Shown here: piece after piece, positions 51,883 to 60,423 of the stretch
How the letters are laid out: the number at the start of each line of letters is the position of its first letter
Numbering within the stretch: the first letter of the stretch is position 1
From: UBA4644 sp034933145
GTDB taxonomy: Bacteria; Bacillota; Clostridia; Oscillospirales; Butyricicoccaceae
NCBI GenBank assembly: GCA_034933145.1
Contig: JAYFOA010000013.1
Coordinates: 9,805-73,804 of the forward strand
Length of the DNA: 64,000 bases
Direction of reading: 5' to 3'
Translations under genes and position numbers: made by a program
The notes under the pieces: generated by a model
Database searches by the model: none
What the model saw: only the letters and a program-made list of their open reading frames with translations
What the model was told of the DNA's origin: nothing

Positions 51883-52284
51883 TTATTCAATAATATCTGA
51901 AATTTTAATAGAATACAGTTCTTCTTTAAAACGGCGATTCATGTCGTCAAAAATTCGATGCATCCGGCACAAGTTCTTATCTTTCACCCGTGTGCAGGAA
52001 AACTCATCGCTCAGACAATGATTTAACTCCAGCGGCCCGTCAATACATTCTATAATCCGACCGAGGGTCAGCTCGTCTGGCTGGCTTGCCAGGCTGTAGC
52101 CGCCGCTGGTCCCCTTCCGTGCCGCCACGACTCCTTCGGATCCCAACTTATTCAGAATCTTCAGTGTAAACCGCAGCGTAACGCCGGACCGCTCTGAAAT
52201 TTCCCGGGCGGAAACCGTTCCGCCGTCCTGCATGAGTACATAAATGATCCGGATGGCATAATCCGCCTCGTGGGTAATCCGCAT
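51883..52284 (-). CDS. Rrf2 family transcriptional regulator
   Basis: 133 aa. The Rrf2 winged helix reads MRITHEADYAIRIIYVL, VTLRFTLKILNKLGSEGVVAARKGTSGGY. Three cysteines in NHCLSDEFSC and NLCRMH near residues 90-107 match the position of the iron-sulfur ligands of IscR/NsrR. It probably senses oxidative or nitrosative stress through a cluster and controls its own operon with reverse rubrerythrin. AAAGGAGG precedes the ATG. Confidence 0.92.
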   Translation of the reverse strand: MRITHEADYAIRIIYVLMQDGGTVSAREISERSGVTLRFTLKILNKLGSEGVVAARKGTSGGYSLASQPDELTLGRIIECIDGPLELNHCLSDEFSCTRVKDKNLCRMHRIFDDMNRRFKEELYSIKISDIIE

Positions 52285-52312
52285 GACGCCGCCTCCTTTT
52301 GTTTACGAAATT

Positions 52313-52341
52313 AGTATACATTCAATTTTGCCGTTTGTCAA
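52313..52341 (-). promoter_or_regulatory. Promoter of the Rrf2-rubrerythrin operon
   Basis: Minus strand TTGACA and TATACT with a 17-base spacer, near consensus, 28 bases before the ATG. Such a strong promoter suits a repressor-controlled operon. Confidence 0.88.
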
Positions 52342-52388
52342 GCATAGAACACAAATAATTTTGCTCGGCCCGAAGCGGAAAAAACCTC

Positions 52389-52417
52389 TTGCAATTAGGC
52401 GGCGGCTATGCTAATAT
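52389..52417 (+). promoter_or_regulatory. tRNA-Leu promoter
   Basis: TTGCAA and TAATAT with a 17-base spacer, 30 bases before the tRNA. Confidence 0.65.
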
Positions 52418-52447
52418 AAAGAAGCGCCGATCGGCGCCAAACCCTAC

Positions 52448-52532
52448 GCGGCCATGGCGGAACTGGCAGACGCGCACGTTTGAGGGGCGTGTGGGATATC
52501 CCATACGAGTTCAAGTCTCGTTGGCCGCACCA
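52448..52532 (+). tRNA. tRNA-Leu (anticodon GAG)
   Basis: 85 bases with encoded CCA. The acceptor arms GCGGCCA and TGGCCGC pair. The anticodon loop TTGAGGG gives GAG, reading CUC/CUU. A long variable arm (GTGGGATATCCCAT region) is typical of type II tRNA-Leu. The T arm is CGAGTTCAAGTCTCG. Confidence 0.97.
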
Positions 52533-52537
52533 ATTAG

Positions 52538-52568
52538 GCACAGCATCTGGCAAAGATGCTGTGCTTTT
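52538..52568 (+). terminator. tRNA-Leu terminator
   Basis: GCACAGCATC pairs with GATGCTGTGC around a seven-base loop, followed by TTTTCTATTTC. Confidence 0.9.
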
Positions 52569-52642
52569 CTATTTCTATATTAAATCCGGTATGATGTGGG
52601 CAGGATTACCGTGTTCCACACAGAAATTGCGGGGAGCAAACT

Positions 52643-53239
52643 ATGATTTATGAAAATACGCCTACCCTGGAAACCGAACGACTGATCCTGCGTAAATTCG
52701 CTGTGAAAGATACGGCGCCGATGCTGGAGCTCTTGAGCGACGCGGAAACAAATACCGTTCTACCCTGGTTTCCGCTGAAAACCGAAAGTGCGGCGCAGGA
52801 TTTTCTCACACGCAGGTTTATAGTGCACTATACTGCGCAGTCCGCTTACCGATATGCTGTCTGCCTGAAAGAGAATGGCAGGGCGATCGGTTATGTATGT
52901 CTAAGCGATGATGAAAGCCATGATTTCGGCTATGGTCTGAAAAAAGAATTCTGGCACAAAGGCATTATGGCTGAAGCTTCGGCCGCTGTCGTTCAAAGAA
53001 TCGGATATGCGGGGTATCCCTATATCACCGCGACGCACGATATCAACAATCCCCGCAGCGGCGCAGTGATGAAAAAGCTGGGGATGCTTTATCAATATTC
53101 ATATGTCGAACAGTGGCAGCCCAAAAATTTTCCTGTCACCTTCCGGATGTATCAGCTCAACTTTGACGATAATTCGTACCCCGCTTACGTGGGATATTGG
53201 AATCTGTATCCGGATCATTTTGTGGAGGAGAATGTCTAA
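52643..53239 (+). CDS. GNAT family N-acetyltransferase
   Basis: 198 aa, acetyltransferase_3 type: PTLETERLILRKFAVKDT at the start, DFGYGLKKEFWHKGIMAEASAAVV (motif A) near residue 93, and NNPRSGAVMKKLGMLYQY near residue 135. The C-terminal 45 residues are aromatic-rich and unlike RimJ. GGGGAG precedes the ATG. It is a single gene between the tRNA terminator and a strong palindromic terminator. The acceptor is unknown. Confidence 0.87.
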   Translation: MIYENTPTLETERLILRKFAVKDTAPMLELLSDAETNTVLPWFPLKTESAAQDFLTRRFIVHYTAQSAYRYAVCLKENGRAIGYVCLSDDESHDFGYGLKKEFWHKGIMAEASAAVVQRIGYAGYPYITATHDINNPRSGAVMKKLGMLYQYSYVEQWQPKNFPVTFRMYQLNFDDNSYPAYVGYWNLYPDHFVEENV

Positions 53240-53344
53240 AGACCTAAAAGGGGGAGCTTCTGTTGTTCAATCACTTTATTCTGCTCCTTGTTATTTCGGA
53301 AAGTACGTGCCCTTTACGCAATGGCCGCCTAAAAATACCGCCAA

Positions 53345-53374
53345 GAAAGGACCTACCGGCCGGTAGGTCCTTTC
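53345..53374. terminator. Bidirectional terminator, perfect 30-base palindrome
   Basis: GAAAGGACCTACCGG is followed directly by its reverse complement and then TTTT, between the convergent GNAT and penicillin-binding protein genes. Confidence 0.85.
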
Positions 53375-53400
53375 TTTTAGCCATATTGGTTAGGTGAACG

Positions 53401-55992
53401 TTATGGTTCTGTCGGCGTAACAGGGGTTTCCGGATTCGTTGGCTCTTCCGGATTCGTCGGCTCTTCCGGGTTCGTCGGTTCTTCTGGGTTCGTCGGTTCC
53501 TCCGGGTTCGTAGGTTCCTCCGGATTGGTTGGCTCCTCTGGATTGGTCGGTTCTTCTGGATTGGTCGGTTCTACTGGAGTCGTTGGCTCCTCCGGTGGCT
53601 GCGTCGTATTGCCGTCGTTTTCGGCCGTATGCTCGGTGCAGTAAAGCATAGTGGAGGTTCCTGGCTTAGATAATCCCTGAGCCAGTTCATCCGCCGTCAA
53701 ATCATATGGCAGGCAATAAATCTGATCTCCGATCGCAATATTTGAAGAGGGATATGCCCTATGGAGCAACATGGCGCCGATGGTCTTGACCTGATCTGCC
53801 GGGCAGTAAGGCGTCGCCAGCAAACCGGTTTTGCTGCAGATCTCACATGAAACATGGACATCGCAGGTCTGCGTCGGCACGTCCTCTGGAAAAAGGTAGG
53901 CCGTTGCTACACGACTGCCCCGTACATCCTGCGAACACCATTCATTGGGCAGTAATCCGCTGTCCGTGCAATATTGGGTCGCCACCAAATTGTCCGCATG
54001 CGTAAAGTTTTTCGATTCCTTGTCCTCCAACGCACGGGTCATGACCTCATGCCAGAGATAGAGCGCAGGGTTGGTGGAAAACTTCTGCAGGCTCTGCGGC
54101 GTATCATAGCCAAACCAGACAGCCCCCACATAATACGGCGTAATTCCGCAGAACCAACGGTCGTTATCCGAACTAGTGGTACCGGTTTTGCCGCCCACCT
54201 CAAAACCGCTGATGGCAGCGCTTTTGCCAGTACCGTTCTTGACTACTCCAGTCAGCAGCTGGATCATATATTCCCGGGTACGCTCCGCCATGGCGACGGT
54301 AGTTACTGGCGTGTTATCGAGCAGAAGATTGCCGTTGGAATCATACACCGCGGTATAGAGGATTGGCGTGGTATATTGCCCATCATTGACAAAGCTGCAA
54401 TAGGCCGCCGTCATCTCCATAACCGTGACGCCCTTGGTCAACGAACCCAACGCCAGCGGGCTGACGTCAATGTCGCTGTAAACTTTGGTATTTCCTTCCT
54501 TATCGGTCTTCGTCATACTGCTAACAAGATCCGTAAGTCCCATGTTTTTGGTTGCCCAGTTATAGGAACGCTCCGGCCCAAGCTTTTGCATCAGATCCAC
54601 AGCGACCGTGTTCAGCGACTGGGCAATGCCGCGAAAGATGGTGCAGCGGCCGCTCCATTTTCGGTTTTCGTTATACGGCCATCCCGTCTCACGCATGGAA
54701 AAGTCCTTCGGCGCATCGTCTACCACCGAGATAGGTGTGACAATGCCATATTCGATTGCCGGGCTGTAAACGGTGATTGGCTTAATGGCGGAACCAGGGC
54801 TGCGGTAGGTCTGGGTTGCCCGGTTCAGGACGCGGTCTCCCTCCTTCTCACCCCTGCCGCCCCAAAGCGCCAGTACATGCCCGTTATAGGGGTCCATCAA
54901 GACCATAGAGGCTTGCGGGAAGGTCCCATCGGGGCCCAGGCCGCCTGGAAAGTTGTCAAGGTCGGTGAAGACTTCTTCCATCTTGTCCTGCAGTTCCGTA
55001 TCAATGGTTGCGACGATCTTAAGGCCGCCGGAATAAAGTAGCTGCTTGGCCGTATTGGCGCTGTATCCTTTCTGCGTCTGCAGATCGGAAAGCACAGAGT
55101 CAATTACCGCGTCAACAAAATAGCTCTGATATTCTTCGTCGCCGGTCCCCGTATCACTGCCGTCGCTGCGGACCGGAACAACTTCTTCCGCCATGGCCTG
55201 ATCATATTCTTCCTGCGTAATATTCCCATACCGCAGCATTTCTTTCAAAACGAGCTCACGGCGCTCTTTGTTCGCATCCGGGAAGCGGAACAGGTCATAG
55301 CCGTAAGGGTTCTTGACAATGCCTGCGATGGCGGCGCATTCGGCCAGCGACAACTGATCGAGATCCTTATTAAAATAAGTCAGCGCCGCCTGACGTACAC
55401 CATAAGCGCTCTGCCCGAAATAGATCGTGTTCAGATAGAGCTCCAATATCTCACTCTTGTTATACTTTTTCTCCAGCTCCAGCGCACGCATGGCCTCCTG
55501 AATCTTTCGCTTGACAGAGGTCTCATCCTCGCCGGTCAGGTTTTTGATCAGCTGCTGCGTAATGGTGGACCCGCCGCCGAAGTTATCGCGGAAATGGAAA
55601 ACATAGTTGAGTCCCGCGCCAATGGTACGTTTCCAGTTGACGCCGTGATGCTGATAAAAGGTGGCATCCTCAATAGAAATAAACGCCAGCTGCAGCTGCT
55701 GCGGGATGTCTTTCAGATCTACCCAGACCCGATCCTGACTTCCGTGAAGACTTTCCAGTTGCACTTCTTCTCCGGTGTCCGGATCCACGGCGTAAATAAA
55801 GCTCGTCAGATTCAAGCGGTAACTGTCCAGATAAATGTCCACATCGGGGCTGACATACTTATTAATATAGACGGCAAATGCCATTCCGCAAATAGCAGCG
55901 GTACACATGCCGATCAATACAATCGTCATCAGCACAAACAATACTTTTCGAGCGGACGGCCACGCGGCCGTTTTCTTTTTTGCCTTACCCAC
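53401..55992 (-). CDS. Class A penicillin-binding protein (PBP1A family) with repetitive tail
   Basis: 863 aa, GTG start with AAAGGAGG. A basic cytoplasmic end and one membrane helix (VLFVLMTIVLIGMCTAAICGMAF) precede a GT51 glycosyltransferase (catalytic Glu in SIEDATFYQHHG, then GGSTITQQLIKNL). The transpeptidase follows with SAIK, SLN and KTGTTSSDND motifs. A Cys-bearing PASTA-free linker comes next, then a tail of nine six-residue repeats (EEPTNP) ending TPTEP. The enzyme polymerises and cross-links peptidoglycan outside the membrane. The acidic, proline-rich tail is probably an extended spacer in the wall. Confidence 0.95.
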   Translation of the reverse strand: MGKAKKKTAAWPSARKVLFVLMTIVLIGMCTAAICGMAFAVYINKYVSPDVDIYLDSYRLNLTSFIYAVDPDTGEEVQLESLHGSQDRVWVDLKDIPQQLQLAFISIEDATFYQHHGVNWKRTIGAGLNYVFHFRDNFGGGSTITQQLIKNLTGEDETSVKRKIQEAMRALELEKKYNKSEILELYLNTIYFGQSAYGVRQAALTYFNKDLDQLSLAECAAIAGIVKNPYGYDLFRFPDANKERRELVLKEMLRYGNITQEEYDQAMAEEVVPVRSDGSDTGTGDEEYQSYFVDAVIDSVLSDLQTQKGYSANTAKQLLYSGGLKIVATIDTELQDKMEEVFTDLDNFPGGLGPDGTFPQASMVLMDPYNGHVLALWGGRGEKEGDRVLNRATQTYRSPGSAIKPITVYSPAIEYGIVTPISVVDDAPKDFSMRETGWPYNENRKWSGRCTIFRGIAQSLNTVAVDLMQKLGPERSYNWATKNMGLTDLVSSMTKTDKEGNTKVYSDIDVSPLALGSLTKGVTVMEMTAAYCSFVNDGQYTTPILYTAVYDSNGNLLLDNTPVTTVAMAERTREYMIQLLTGVVKNGTGKSAAISGFEVGGKTGTTSSDNDRWFCGITPYYVGAVWFGYDTPQSLQKFSTNPALYLWHEVMTRALEDKESKNFTHADNLVATQYCTDSGLLPNEWCSQDVRGSRVATAYLFPEDVPTQTCDVHVSCEICSKTGLLATPYCPADQVKTIGAMLLHRAYPSSNIAIGDQIYCLPYDLTADELAQGLSKPGTSTMLYCTEHTAENDGNTTQPPEEPTTPVEPTNPEEPTNPEEPTNPEEPTNPEEPTNPEEPTNPEEPTNPEEPTNPETPVTPTEP
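53432..53593 (-). repeat. 18-base tandem repeat, nine copies, in the PBP gene
   Basis: Nine units of 18 bases in frame encode EEPTNP (eight copies, one starting VE) and EEPTTP. Copies differ mainly at third codon positions, so the array is not recent in all parts. Copy number may vary between strains. Confidence 0.92.
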
Positions 55993-56136
55993 AGGTCAAT
56001 TCCTCCTTTCGAGGGGTCCTACTGAAAAAGATACTGGCCTATTATAGCACATGTTTCGAAGATTGTCAGCGAGAATTTGTAAATACTGCATCTTCGGCGG
56101 CTTTTGCGGGAAAGCTATCACCGAGGTGAAGTCCAG

Positions 56137-56448
56137 ATGTCGAAACGAACACGCCGGCTCCTGCTGCTGATTGCGGTGCCGCTGGCCGTGCTGACGGCCG
56201 CTTTGGCGGCGAGTGTGGCGCTCAGCCGCACGGCAGAGGCCACCGGGGACCTGCCGCCGCCCAAGTATATTCTTTCCGGCTACAACGGCCTAGTAGCTGT
56301 CTATCTGCCGGGAGAAGAAACGCCCTCTTATGTGACCGAGACGCCCGTATCCTTTCTTCCTTCCGCCGACCGAGAAGCGTTGGCAAACGGCATGCCCGTT
56401 TATTCTGAAGAAGAATTGACACGGCTGCTGGAGGATTACGGGAGTTAA
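56137..56448 (+). CDS. Small membrane-anchored protein with BofC-like domain
   Basis: 103 aa. A basic start (MSKRTRR) and one membrane helix (LLLLIAVPLAVLTAALAASVAL) are followed by KYILSGYNGLVAVYLPGEETPSYVTETPVSFLPSADREAL and VYSEEELTRLLEDYGS. This resembles the C-terminal domain of BofC, the intercompartmental sporulation checkpoint protein, and similar small clostridial proteins; BofC function itself is not shown. GAGGTGAAGTCCAG precedes the ATG at 56137; the frame extends 11 codons upstream without a site. Confidence 0.7.
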   Translation: MSKRTRRLLLLIAVPLAVLTAALAASVALSRTAEATGDLPPPKYILSGYNGLVAVYLPGEETPSYVTETPVSFLPSADREALANGMPVYSEEELTRLLEDYGS

Positions 56449-56461
56449 GGTGCCGCGCGCG

Positions 56462-56490
56462 TTGAATGTCGGACATACCCGTGCTATAAT
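56462..56490 (+). promoter_or_regulatory. Promoter of the serine hydrolase gene
   Basis: TTGAAT and a perfect TATAAT with a 17-base spacer, 47 bases before the ATG. Confidence 0.75.
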
Positions 56491-56537
56491 GATGATAGTA
56501 TTGACAGTAGTTCATTTCATCAAACGAGGTGTCCGAT

Positions 56538-57536
56538 ATGAAATTAAATGGCCGCGCTTTGCGCGCCGAGGCGCAGGAAGTCCTGCGCCTGTTTCCCGTA
56601 CCCGGTATAACTGCCGCCGTTTTCCGCGGCGGGCAGCTTTCCGACTCCTGCGCCCTGGGCGTACGTGACGATCAGGGTATTTCCATGACGGAAGATACCC
56701 TATTTGAAGCCGCATCGCTGACAAAATCCCTGTTTGCGGCGCTGTTTTTGCGTTTGCACGACCGAAAGCTTCTTTCGCTGGACGAGCCTGTGCTCTCTCA
56801 GCTTCCCGATGCCCGCTGGTCGGCAGACGCACGTTTTGCCCGCATCACGCCGCGGATGGCCCTCTGCCATAATGCAGGTCTTCCCAACTGGTCGTCCCGC
56901 CCGATGGCGCTTTTGTTCGAGCCCGGCACCTCCTTTAGTTATTCCGGCGAGGGGTATTACCTGCTCCAGCATCTGGCCGAGCAGGTTACCCGCAAATCCC
57001 TGCCGGAGCTCTTCCAGGAAGAATTCTTTATCCCCTGGGGCATGGAAGACGCAGCCGGCGTATGGTCGCCGAAGGTCGGCAGTCACATGAGTCTAGGCTT
57101 CGGCACAGACGGCCGTGTCGTCAAGCGCCGCGACGCACTGGATCTCAGCGGTAATGCGCCGGAACCCAATGCCGCCTGGTCTCTCTACGCCAACGCTCGG
57201 ATTTATGCGCAGTTCCTCTGCCGGATGATCATGGAAAACGGAGGTCTAAGCGAAGCTTCCTTTGCCAAAATGACCTCCCGCCAGAACGATGCCGGCGGCG
57301 GCATTCTCTGGGGCCTCGGCTGGGGTATCCCCGCAAATAAGCAGAGTGTTCTCTGGCACTGGGGAGACAATACGGGGTTCAAGTCCTTTGCCCTCTGGGA
57401 CAAAGATAGCGGTGACGGTCTGACCGTCTTCACCAACAGCGATGCCGGTGTTCCTTTTTATATGGAGCTCTGTCGCAGACTGACCGGCGAGACCTTCTAT
57501 ACAGAGATCGCGTCTTTTATCGCCAGCGCAGAATAG
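56538..57536 (+). CDS. Serine hydrolase, class C beta-lactamase family
   Basis: 332 aa, no signal peptide. The nucleophile motif is S60-L-T-K63 in FEAASLTKSL; the tyrosine motif is YSG in SFSYSGEGYYLLQHL; the third motif is HWGDN in LWHWGDNTGFKSF. These keep the Ser-Lys-Tyr pattern, so the enzyme is expected to be active as an esterase, peptidase or beta-lactamase-like hydrolase in the cytoplasm. GAGGTG precedes the ATG at 56538. It contrasts with the degenerate lipoprotein homologue at 31191-32279. Confidence 0.87.
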   Translation: MKLNGRALRAEAQEVLRLFPVPGITAAVFRGGQLSDSCALGVRDDQGISMTEDTLFEAASLTKSLFAALFLRLHDRKLLSLDEPVLSQLPDARWSADARFARITPRMALCHNAGLPNWSSRPMALLFEPGTSFSYSGEGYYLLQHLAEQVTRKSLPELFQEEFFIPWGMEDAAGVWSPKVGSHMSLGFGTDGRVVKRRDALDLSGNAPEPNAAWSLYANARIYAQFLCRMIMENGGLSEASFAKMTSRQNDAGGGILWGLGWGIPANKQSVLWHWGDNTGFKSFALWDKDSGDGLTVFTNSDAGVPFYMELCRRLTGETFYTEIASFIASAE

Positions 57537-57579
57537 CACCGCCCGCCCCCGCATAAACATAAGGTGCGGAGGTGGCATA

Positions 57580-58047
57580 ATGAACATTTATACATTCAAG
57601 CTGACACGGAAAAGGGCGCTGGCTGCCCTCCTCATCGTTGCAGCGATCGTCGTTCTCATCATCCTGCTGGTTCCGGACAGGAGCGGTTCGGATTCCCAGA
57701 CAGCGGCAACGGGCGAAGTACGTACCGAAGCCGATTGCATCGACTATATCCAAAGCCTCGGCTATCTGGTTGCCGACATACCGGTATCCAGCCGGCAGGT
57801 GACGATCCCTGAGACCTTCGACGACGTCTACACTCAATACAACGCGCTTCAGCAGACCTGCGGCTTTGACCTTGCCGCCTACAAGGGAAAGCGAGTGACT
57901 CTGCGAACCTTTTCCGTCACCAATTACCCGGGTGAAACCGATGTGTTGCTCGATCTTTTGATCTCTAAAAACCGGGTGATCGGCGGGGCTGTCTATACCG
58001 CTGCAATCGATGGCTTCATGCACGGGTTGAAGCCACTGGAAAGCTGA
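57580..58047 (+). CDS. DUF4830 domain protein, membrane-anchored
   Basis: 155 aa. One N-terminal membrane helix (ALAALLIVAAIVVLIILLV) and an exported domain: CIDYIQSLGYLVADIPVSSRQVTIPETFDDVYTQYNALQQTCGFDLAAYKGK, then NYPGETDVLLDLLISKNRVIGGAVY and DGFMHGLKPL. This matches DUF4830, a clostridial family of unknown function. GGAGGTGGCATA precedes the ATG. It lies 43 bases after the serine hydrolase and 28 before the nucleotidyltransferase, probably one operon. Confidence 0.82.
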   Translation: MNIYTFKLTRKRALAALLIVAAIVVLIILLVPDRSGSDSQTAATGEVRTEADCIDYIQSLGYLVADIPVSSRQVTIPETFDDVYTQYNALQQTCGFDLAAYKGKRVTLRTFSVTNYPGETDVLLDLLISKNRVIGGAVYTAAIDGFMHGLKPLES

Positions 58048-58075
58048 ATTACATTACATAAACGGAGGAAGTAGA

Positions 58076-58972
58076 ATGAACGGACCGACGCTGGTAGTAC
58101 TGGCCGCTGGAATGGGCAGCCGCTTTGGCGGCCTGAAACAGATCTCGCCGCTGGGACCAGACGGCGAGATTTTGCTGGATTATTCCGTATATGACGCGGT
58201 GCTGTCCGGTTTTTCCAAGGTGGTCTTTGTTATCAAGAGGGAACTGGAAGATACGTTCCGAACCCTGATTGGAGACCGGATAGCAAAACATATGGAAGTT
58301 GCCTATGCTTTTCAGGAGCTTTCCGATCTGCCGGATGGGCTCTCAGTTCCCGCAGGGCGCGTCAAGCCCTGGGGTACCGGTCATGCCGTCTGGGCTGCAC
58401 GAAAGGCAGTTTCCGGTCCTTTCGGCGTCGTTGGCTCCGACGACTTTTTCGGGCGTGACACCTTTGAAAAGCTCAAAGGCTTTACATCCATTCACTGTAC
58501 AGGCACAGATCTTTGCATGGTCGCCTTTCGGCTGTGCAATACGCTGACCGAAAATGGGAGCGTTTCCCGTGGGGTCTGCGAAACGGAACATGGCTTTCTG
58601 AAAAGCGTCACCGAACGCGAACATATTTTCCGCGGCGAGAACGGCCAGATCGTGTATGAACAAGATGGCGCTTTGTATCCGCTGACGGAAAATGCACCGG
58701 TCTCCATGAACGTCTGGGGCTTTCCCGCCGAACTGTTCGATTGGATGTCTGAAGATTTGGTTCAATGGGCACGGTCTCCGGGCGACGCGATGAAAAAAGA
58801 ATACTATCTCCCCGCCTTTGTCGACCGACTGGTCAAATCCGGCCATGTCCGGGTGACGGTTCTGGAAACGACCGCCCATTGGCATGGCGTCACCTATCAG
58901 GAGGATGTAAACGACGTTAAAGCCGCCCTTCATGCCCTGCATCAACAAGGAGAATACCCCCCGCTGCGGTAG
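58076..58972 (+). CDS. Nucleotidyltransferase (NTP-transferase) family protein
   Basis: 298 aa. The nucleotide-binding loop is LVVLAAGMGSRFGGLKQ at residues 6-22, GPFGVVGSDDFFGRD near residue 122 carries the metal-binding Asp, and SMNVWGFPAELF lies near residue 214. Such enzymes activate sugar phosphates or related compounds with NTP; the substrate is unclear. No sugar-biosynthesis genes are adjacent. GGAGGAAGTAGA precedes the ATG. Confidence 0.88.
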   Translation: MNGPTLVVLAAGMGSRFGGLKQISPLGPDGEILLDYSVYDAVLSGFSKVVFVIKRELEDTFRTLIGDRIAKHMEVAYAFQELSDLPDGLSVPAGRVKPWGTGHAVWAARKAVSGPFGVVGSDDFFGRDTFEKLKGFTSIHCTGTDLCMVAFRLCNTLTENGSVSRGVCETEHGFLKSVTEREHIFRGENGQIVYEQDGALYPLTENAPVSMNVWGFPAELFDWMSEDLVQWARSPGDAMKKEYYLPAFVDRLVKSGHVRVTVLETTAHWHGVTYQEDVNDVKAALHALHQQGEYPPLR

Positions 58973-58991
58973 TTCCAATAAATGAACTGTT

Positions 58992-59030
58992 AAAATCGCC
59001 CTTCGGCTTCATCACCGAAGAGCGATTTTT
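58992..59030. terminator. Bidirectional terminator (nucleotidyltransferase / XRE gene)
   Basis: AAAATCGC and GCGATTTT with an inner TTCGG/CCGAA stem; T runs on both strands between convergent genes. Confidence 0.85.
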
Positions 59031-59243
59031 CTATTCTTCCTCCGAACGATATTCCAGGATGTCGCCGGGCTGGCAATGAAGTACGCCGCAAATTGCATTC
59101 AGCGTAGAAAATCGGATGGCACTGATCTTTCCTGTCTTGATGTTGGACAAATTGACGTTGGAAATGCCGACTCGTGAGGCCAATTCGTTGAGGGATATCT
59201 TCCGGTCGGCCATGACCCGGTCGAGCCGCAGAATAATTGCCAT
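59031..59243 (-). CDS. XRE family transcriptional regulator (small Cro/CI type)
   Basis: 70 aa, a single helix-turn-helix domain: VMADRKISLNELASRVGISNVNLSNIKTGKISAIRFSTLNAIC. It ends QPGDILEYRSEEE, the YozG-type form. GGGGGAG, overlapping the stop codon of the DUF2975 gene, precedes the ATG. XRE/DUF2975 pairs are common in Firmicutes; the membrane protein may control the repressor. The inverted repeat at 60424-60442 is a candidate operator. Confidence 0.92.
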   Translation of the reverse strand: MAIILRLDRVMADRKISLNELASRVGISNVNLSNIKTGKISAIRFSTLNAICGVLHCQPGDILEYRSEEE

Positions 59244-59254
59244 GGTTTCTCCCC

Positions 59255-59779
59255 CTACAGTGTCTCGTCGGATTCGGTCTGCAGCGCGACACCGTACTCA
59301 AAAACCAGCGCAATACACCAGACGGCTATTCCGATCGCAAGAACGATTCCTCCGTTGGGCAGGAAGTATACACCCCGAATCGATGCCAAAAAGATTTCCC
59401 TAATTCCAATTTCCCTCTTGAAAATAATCAAGAGCACAAACTGGTTGACGACAATGGCCAGAGCATGCAGCGGCTCATAACAAATCAGTAAAAGTGCAAT
59501 GCGCTTCACCCTTTTTGCGTTGGCGGCGCAAAAAGGAGTTTCCCCTTTCCATATCGAACGGAGCAGAGTCCAAATACTGAGATAGACTATGACAAAAAGC
59601 GCAATGCTCAACCCGGTTGGAAAAATCCAGAATTGATATGGTGTTTCTGCATCGCCTCGGATTGCCGGAACCATCTGCGTGGTCACCAGTACCAGATACA
59701 GTATAATCATCAAAGCCACGACGAAGCAAAGACGCCGGGCGTTCTTTTTGATTCTTACGCTGATGTTTTTGGGGTTCAT
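59255..59779 (-). CDS. DUF2975 membrane protein
   Basis: 174 aa with four hydrophobic segments (LCFVVALMIILYLVLVTTQM, FPTGLSIALFVIVYLSIWTLL, ALLLICYEPLHALAIVVNQF, GIAVWCIALVFEYGVAL). The ATG at 59779 has AGGAGG upstream. The mid-protein GETPFCAANAKRVKRIALLL and the C-terminal end are shared with the neighbouring DUF2975 protein. Function unknown. Coupled to the XRE gene 11 bases downstream. Confidence 0.87.
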   Translation of the reverse strand: MNPKNISVRIKKNARRLCFVVALMIILYLVLVTTQMVPAIRGDAETPYQFWIFPTGLSIALFVIVYLSIWTLLRSIWKGETPFCAANAKRVKRIALLLICYEPLHALAIVVNQFVLLIIFKREIGIREIFLASIRGVYFLPNGGIVLAIGIAVWCIALVFEYGVALQTESDETL

Positions 59780-59860
59780 GATCCTGCCTCCTGTCTTATC
59801 ATTTTGCATCTACATATCGCCAATAAAATCATGGAGCTTTCTCCGTGATATTGCACTTCC

Positions 59861-60361
59861 CTACAGCGTCTCGTCGGCCTGTTTCTGCAGCTCGATCCCG
59901 TACTCAAAAACCAGCGCAATGCACCAGACCGCCAGACCCGCAATGAACACGGTGTTGGGATACATAAAACCAGAATCAGCAAGCGCCGCATTGACATCCT
60001 TCATCTGCTTTATACTGAGAACCCAATGCTGCAAGAGAAACAGGTTTGCTATCCGCTGAAGCGGCTCGGCAACCATCAGCAGCAGCGCAATCACCTTGAG
60101 CTGTTTTACATTTTTTGCGCAAAAGGGTGTCCGTTCATCCCGCAGGGCTTTAAGCAGCAAGAAGGCATAGGCGCAGAGCGCCACGCCGAACCCCCAGGAT
60201 ACGGCTTTGCACAAATATCCCGCCACTTGTTTTGCATCCGGGATCGCAGGTAAAATACTAGTCAGATTTACAAAGCATCTCCATGCGGACTTAAGCAGCA
60301 GCAATCCCAGAAGCACGGTCACCCATTTCCCTGCACACCGAAGCTTACCCAGTTTATTCAT
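59861..60361 (-). CDS. DUF2975 membrane protein, paralogue
   Basis: 166 aa, same layout as the next gene: ERTPFCAKNVKQLKVIALLLMVAEPLQRIANLF and AGLAVWCIALVFEYGIELQKQADETL. The near-identical C-terminal motif (AVWCIALVFEYG) and adjacent position show a tandem duplication followed by divergence of the N-terminal half. AAGGAGGGAAGGCTG precedes the ATG. It heads the DUF2975-DUF2975-XRE operon. Confidence 0.87.
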   Translation of the reverse strand: MNKLGKLRCAGKWVTVLLGLLLLKSAWRCFVNLTSILPAIPDAKQVAGYLCKAVSWGFGVALCAYAFLLLKALRDERTPFCAKNVKQLKVIALLLMVAEPLQRIANLFLLQHWVLSIKQMKDVNAALADSGFMYPNTVFIAGLAVWCIALVFEYGIELQKQADETL

Positions 60362-60388
60362 CAGCCTTCCCTCCTTATTCTTTGCTTT

Positions 60389-60417
60389 ATCCTATCACGC
60401 TGTATTATTATTGTCAA
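60389..60417 (-). promoter_or_regulatory. Promoter of the DUF2975-XRE operon
   Basis: Minus strand TTGACA and TAGGAT with a 17-base spacer, 27 bases before the start codon. Confidence 0.75.
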
Positions 60418-60423
60418 TAATTT

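Noticed and set aside
53432..53593. CRISPR array suggested by regularly repeated units
   Set aside because: The units are contiguous 18-base copies without spacers and lie in frame inside a penicillin-binding protein gene.
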